DNA from: Bacteroidales bacterium
GTDB taxonomy: Bacteria > Bacteroidota > Bacteroidia > Bacteroidales > Paludibacteraceae
Direction: 5' to 3'
DNA length: 7,986 nucleotides
NCBI GenBank assembly: GCA_900768725.1
Contig: CAAGDU010000093.1
Span: forward strand, 1 to 7,986
Shown: one piece after another, positions 6,068 through 7,986 of the stretch
How positions within the stretch are numbered: position 1 is the stretch's first letter
Layout: every line of letters starts with the position of its first letter
Notes under the pieces: model-generated
Database searches by the model: none
Told to the model about the DNA's origin: nothing
Seen by the model: the letters and a program-made list of their open reading frames with translations, nothing else
Translations under genes and position numbers: made by a program

Positions 6068-6679
6068 CTACTCTCCCCCTTTCGGGGTCCCCGAAAAATC
6101 TGTAATTTTTGGGGTGGTCTTGTAGGGGGAGTTGGAGGGGGTCTTATACTCTACTTTCTCGTACTGCAACTTGCTCAGGTCGTAGGGCTTGCGCTCCTCG
6201 TCTTTGTACCCGAGCGAGATGATGCATAGTATGGTCTTTCCATCCAATGCAAGTCCTGGTTCCTGGTTCTTGGTTCCTGGTTCCGATAGCGCTTTCTTCA
6301 CCAGTTCTTCCGCGCCTTCGCGCTGATACACCTGACACCAGCACGCCCCTAGTCCGAGGTCGGCTGCTGCGAGCAGGATATGCGCGGCAGCGATGGCGCC
6401 GTCTGCCTGCCATGTGTCGCACACCGAGGTATCCAGCGATACGACGATAGCCGCCGTAGCGGTCTGAAACATACCGCTGCCGTACGTCCGACAACCCGCA
6501 AACTGCCGAATAACCGCCTCATCGGTTACCACCGTGAAATGCCACGGGTTCAGTCGCTTGCCCGCGGGCGCCATCAGCGCACACTGCACGATATAGTCTA
6601 ATTTCTCGCGCTCCACCGGCTGCACCGTGTATTTGCGGTACGACCGCCTATTTCTGCATAGTTCTAAAAAAGATTCCAT
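6068..6679 (-). CDS. Nitroreductase-family flavoprotein
   Basis: A 203-residue protein of the FMN-dependent nitroreductase family, which uses NAD(P)H to reduce nitro compounds, quinones or related substrates; the true substrate is unknown. The N-terminal RRSYRKYTVQPV (11-22) and APAGKRLNPWHFTVV (37-51) form the expected FMN phosphate- and ring-binding region. The core continues with AAAHILLAAADLGLGACWCQ, and ILCIISLGYKDEERKPYDLS is the typical late strand. Two segments look acquired: residues 132-142 (SEPGTKNQEPG) come from an in-frame heptamer array, and residues 178-203 are the translated outer palindromic module. Without the tail the protein would be about 178 residues, the usual size. It is first in the leftward unit, behind a good promoter, and precedes pdxA. 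Confidence 0.88.
   Translation of the reverse strand: MESFLELCRNRRSYRKYTVQPVEREKLDYIVQCALMAPAGKRLNPWHFTVVTDEAVIRQFAGCRTYGSGMFQTATAAIVVSLDTSVCDTWQADGAIAAAHILLAAADLGLGACWCQVYQREGAEELVKKALSEPGTKNQEPGLALDGKTILCIISLGYKDEERKPYDLSKLQYEKVEYKTPSNSPYKTTPKITDFSGTPKGGE
6073..6147. repeat. Outer palindromic module, right copy
   Basis: This is the inverted copy of 4734-4808 with the same two-tier stem: CTCCCCCT (6073-6080) with AGGGGGAG (6124-6131) outside, and CCCCGAAAAAT with ATTTTTGGGG inside. It is read in frame by the nitroreductase gene as YKTPSNSPYKTTPK and onward to GTPKGGE, followed at once by a TAG in the linker. Confidence 0.85.
6254..6284. repeat. In-frame heptamer array inside the nitroreductase gene
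   Basis: On the plus strand the units are TCCTGGT, TCCTGGT, TCTTGGT, TCCTGGT and a partial TCC. Read on the coding strand the unit is ACCAGGA, a rotation of GAACCAG, which is close to the GAGCCAA unit in pdxA. It encodes about residues 132-142 (SEPGTKNQEPG), between the helix ending VKKAL and the strand ILCIISLGY. Confidence 0.75.
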
Positions 6680-6734
6680 ACGTTTCTTGTATAAAAGGCT
6701 GGCTTTTTGTTCATTAAAATGATAAAACTGCCCG

Positions 6735-6766
6735 CAAAATTACTACATTTTTTTGAGATATGCAAA
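6735..6766 (-). promoter_or_regulatory. Bacteroidota promoter for the leftward unit
   Basis: On the minus strand TTTG (6766-6763) is followed after 20 bp by TAATTTTG (6742-6735). This matches the Bacteroidota primary-sigma consensus TTTG, 19-21 bp, TAnnTTTG. Transcription would begin near 6728, leaving a leader of roughly 50 nt before the nitroreductase ATG at 6679. I saw no equal match in front of pdxA, alaS, gtrA or guaD, so this may serve several of them. Confidence 0.7.
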
Positions 6767-6798
6767 TTTTTTTAGGGGCGGTTGGTAAAAAAAGTTAT

Positions 6799-6811
6799 TC
6801 ACATATTGTGA
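6799..6811. promoter_or_regulatory. Possible operator, inverted repeat TCACA-TAT-TGTGA
   Basis: A 5-bp perfect inverted repeat with a 3-bp centre lies between the two divergent promoters, 32 bp beyond the leftward -33 box. Its size fits a dimeric regulator's site, but such short palindromes arise often in AT-rich DNA. No regulator gene is in the window. Confidence 0.25.
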
Positions 6812-6867
6812 TACATGTTTTTTAATTCGCAAAATTCAGACCTCAAGAAAGAAAAAAGGGTAAATTC

Positions 6868-6898
6868 TTGTGTATTCCATTTTTTTTGCGTACCTTTG
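6868..6898 (+). promoter_or_regulatory. Bacteroidota promoter for kdsB
   Basis: TTG (6868-6870, within TTCTTG) and TACCTTTG (6891-6898) are 20 bp apart, a full match to the -7 box TAnnTTTG and a good -33 box. The predicted start is near 6905, leaving about 65 nt before the kdsB ATG at 6970. The leader is rich in A and C repeats of the ACGCAA type and lacks a Shine-Dalgarno site. Confidence 0.75.
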
Positions 6899-6969
6899 CG
6901 GCGGTTTTCGCGTACAATCGCGCACAAACCTACCAAAACGCAAACGAAACGAGCAACGCAAGCAAGGTT

Positions 6970-7743
6970 ATGAAAGTGATAGGTATCATACCGGCGCGGT
7001 ACGGTTCGAGCCGTTTCCCGGGTAAACCGCTGGTGGAGATAGGCGGTAGGACGATGATTCACCGCGTCTATGACCAAGCGCGGCAGGCGATAGACACGGT
7101 GGTGGTGGCGACCGACGACGAGCGGATATACGACCACGTGGAGTCGTTTGGCGGCAACGTGGTGATGACGCGCACAGACCATAAGTGCGGCACCGACCGC
7201 TGCCTCGAGGCGTATCACCATATCACCACCCCGCCCTTCCGTGAGCAGAACGAGCGCAACACCGTGATTGTCAATATACAAGGCGATGAGCCGTTTGTGC
7301 AGCCGGAGCAGATACGGGCGTTGCTGGACTGCTTTCAGGAGGTGGACGGCGCGATAGAGACGGAGATAGCCACGCTGGTGAAGCCCTTCACGGCGGACGA
7401 CACGTGGGAGGACTTGGAGAACCCGAACAGCCCGAAGGTGGTGTTCTCGGAGGAGACGCACGAGGCGCTGCTGTTCTCGCGGAGCGTGATACCCTACCTG
7501 CGGGGCGTGGACAAGAGCGAGTGGCTCGCTCAGGGCAAGCACTATAAGCACCTCGGGATGTACGCTTATCGGGCAGACGTGCTGGAGCGTATCACGCAAC
7601 TGCCGCAGAGCCGCGCGGAGATAGCCGAGAGCCTTGAGCAACTGCGATGGCTCGAGAACGGATATCGTATCAAGGTGGGCATCACCCATATACAGACGGT
7701 AGGCATAGACACGCCGGAAGACCTGAAGAGAATTAAGAATTAA
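6970..7743 (+). CDS. kdsB: 3-deoxy-manno-octulosonate (Kdo) cytidylyltransferase
   Basis: A 257-residue cytoplasmic enzyme that joins Kdo to CMP from CTP, activating it for transfer to lipid A in lipopolysaccharide synthesis. The nucleotide-binding start IPARYGSSRFPGKPL (7-21) is diagnostic. Further motifs are VATDDERI (47-53), the Kdo-binding region TRTDHKCGTDRC (67-78, with C where many relatives have S or A), the metal-site strand NIQGDEPF (102-109, D106), FSRSVIPY and HLGMYAYR, and VGIDTPEDL (244-252, D247). I start at the ATG giving MKVIGIIPAR. An in-frame extension to 6868 overlaps the promoter and is rejected. Length fits the family. The last codons and the stop are written by an AGAATTA array. 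It leads the rightward unit ahead of deoD. Confidence 0.97.
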   Translation: MKVIGIIPARYGSSRFPGKPLVEIGGRTMIHRVYDQARQAIDTVVVATDDERIYDHVESFGGNVVMTRTDHKCGTDRCLEAYHHITTPPFREQNERNTVIVNIQGDEPFVQPEQIRALLDCFQEVDGAIETEIATLVKPFTADDTWEDLENPNSPKVVFSEETHEALLFSRSVIPYLRGVDKSEWLAQGKHYKHLGMYAYRADVLERITQLPQSRAEIAESLEQLRWLENGYRIKVGITHIQTVGIDTPEDLKRIKN

Positions 7744-7756
7744 GAATTATGAATTA
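7729..7756. repeat. Four-unit heptamer array AGAATTA carrying the kdsB stop
   Basis: AGAATTA occurs three times in succession (7729-7749), then TGAATTA (7750-7756). The kdsB stop TAA (7741-7743) is in the array, and the final residues RIKN are repeat-encoded. Each unit boundary supplies TAA, so any reading frame entering the array stops within about three units. Confidence 0.8.
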
Positions 7757-7784
7757 AGAGGGCGTAGGCTCAATATATAGAAAA

Positions 7785-7838
7785 CTAGAAATTCTAGGAA
7801 TTCCAGAAAATCTAGAAGTTCTAGGAAATCTAGGAAAA
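7785..7838. repeat. Six-unit degenerate tandem array, 9-bp period (CTAGRAAWT)
   Basis: Six gapless 9-mers: CTAGAAATT, CTAGGAATT, CCAGAAAAT, CTAGAAGTT, CTAGGAAAT, CTAGGAAAA. A decayed copy may precede it (ATAGAAAA, 7777-7784). It lies in the kdsB-deoD gap, about 34 bp before the deoD start. The period equals that of the array at 79-168 but the sequence is different. No promoter match was found in this gap. Confidence 0.75.
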
Positions 7839-7872
7839 ATCGAGAACTTACACTAACCAAAACTTAACCACT

Positions 7873-7986
7873 ATGGCACAGACACCAACTCCCCATATCG
7901 GGGCACAATTAGGCGACATCGCCGAGACCGTCATCATGGCGGGCGTCCCTCTGCTCGCAAAACTGATGGCAGAGAAGTTCTTAGAC
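7873..7986 (+). CDS. deoD: Purine nucleoside phosphorylase, DeoD type (N-terminal 38 codons)
   Basis: The frame from ATG at 7873 runs open to the window edge. Its TPHIGAQLGDIAETVIMAG and PLLAKLMAEKFLD align with the N-terminus of hexameric DeoD enzymes, which split purine nucleosides with phosphate into base and (deoxy)ribose-1-phosphate. The histidine of PHI (H8; E. coli His4, which reaches the neighbour's sugar site) and the glycine equivalent to Gly20 are present. The usual MPGDPLRAK reads MAGVPLLAK, so the phosphate-binding arginine (E. coli Arg24) is leucine (L28) and the aspartate is valine. Family membership is clear; whether it is an ordinary phosphorylase is not. It follows kdsB by 129 bp with no separate promoter seen. 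The rest of the gene is outside the window. Confidence 0.85.
   Translation, partial: MAQTPTPHIGAQLGDIAETVIMAGVPLLAKLMAEKFLD

Larger units (their letters stand above)
6001..6147. repeat. 147-bp composite palindromic element, right copy
   Basis: Inner module 6001-6034, linker 6035-6072, outer module 6073-6147: the mirror image of 4734-4880, with both linkers exactly 38 bp. It spans from just before the pdxA start to inside the 3' end of the nitroreductase gene, whose stop (6070-6068) is in the linker. No obvious target duplication borders either copy. Confidence 0.7.

Noticed and set aside
4734..6147. Composite transposon carrying pdxA
   Set aside because: There is no transposase, no obvious target duplication, and the elements overlap the coding ends of flanking genes. 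Kept only as a hypothesis in the findings.
6868..6969. An in-frame N-terminal extension of kdsB
   Set aside because: It overlaps the TAnnTTTG promoter box, has low-complexity composition, and the family's nucleotide-binding motif begins right after the ATG at 6970.
6799..7689. A 296-codon open frame antisense to kdsB
   Set aside because: It is rich in His, Arg, Leu and Val, typical of antisense translation, and runs into the promoter region. No recognisable domain.

Overview
The window reads as a chromosomal stretch of a Bacteroidota bacterium, most likely order Bacteroidales. Three things point there: two near-perfect Bacteroidota promoters (TTTG or TTG, 20 bp, TAnnTTTG), genes without clear Shine-Dalgarno sites, and the character of AlaS, PdxA and GtrA. 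KdsB shows a Gram-negative envelope with Kdo-containing lipopolysaccharide. Genes are GC-rich and gaps are AT-rich. The content is mostly housekeeping; the unusual part is the dense set of short repeats between and inside the genes.

Layout. A divergent promoter region (about 6680-6969) separates two transcription units. Leftward on the minus strand run a nitroreductase-family flavoprotein (6679-6068), pdxA for vitamin B6 synthesis (5993-4824), alaS (4730-2139), a GtrA-family membrane protein (2040-1609) and guanine deaminase guaD (1501-182). A further minus-strand gene probably starts at base 25 and leaves the window. Rightward on the plus strand run kdsB (6970-7743) and the first 38 codons of a DeoD-type purine nucleoside phosphorylase (7873 to the edge). 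guaD and deoD both belong to purine salvage but lie in different units. The other genes share no obvious pathway.

Repeats. (1) pdxA is bracketed by two inverted copies of a 147-bp composite element (4734-4880 and 6001-6147). Each has a 75-bp palindromic module, a 38-bp divergent linker and a 34-bp palindromic module. The element supplies the C-terminal tails of both PdxA and the nitroreductase. (2) Tandem arrays with a strict 7-bp period but different unit sequences occur in four gaps, and two more lie in frame inside pdxA and the nitroreductase gene. Several contain a gene's stop codon or abut a start. (3) Two degenerate arrays with a 9-bp period (79-168 and 7785-7838) fill the gaps before the two edge genes. 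(4) A perfect 8-bp-stem, 3-nt-loop hairpin sits inside the guaD coding sequence. Together this suggests a genome actively seeded with small palindromic and heptameric repeats that also change protein sequence.

The DeoD fragment lacks the arginine that binds phosphate in the E. coli enzyme, at the point where the family motif is most constant. I found no CRISPR array, tRNA, rRNA, transposase or phage gene, and no recognisable new defence or biosynthetic system.
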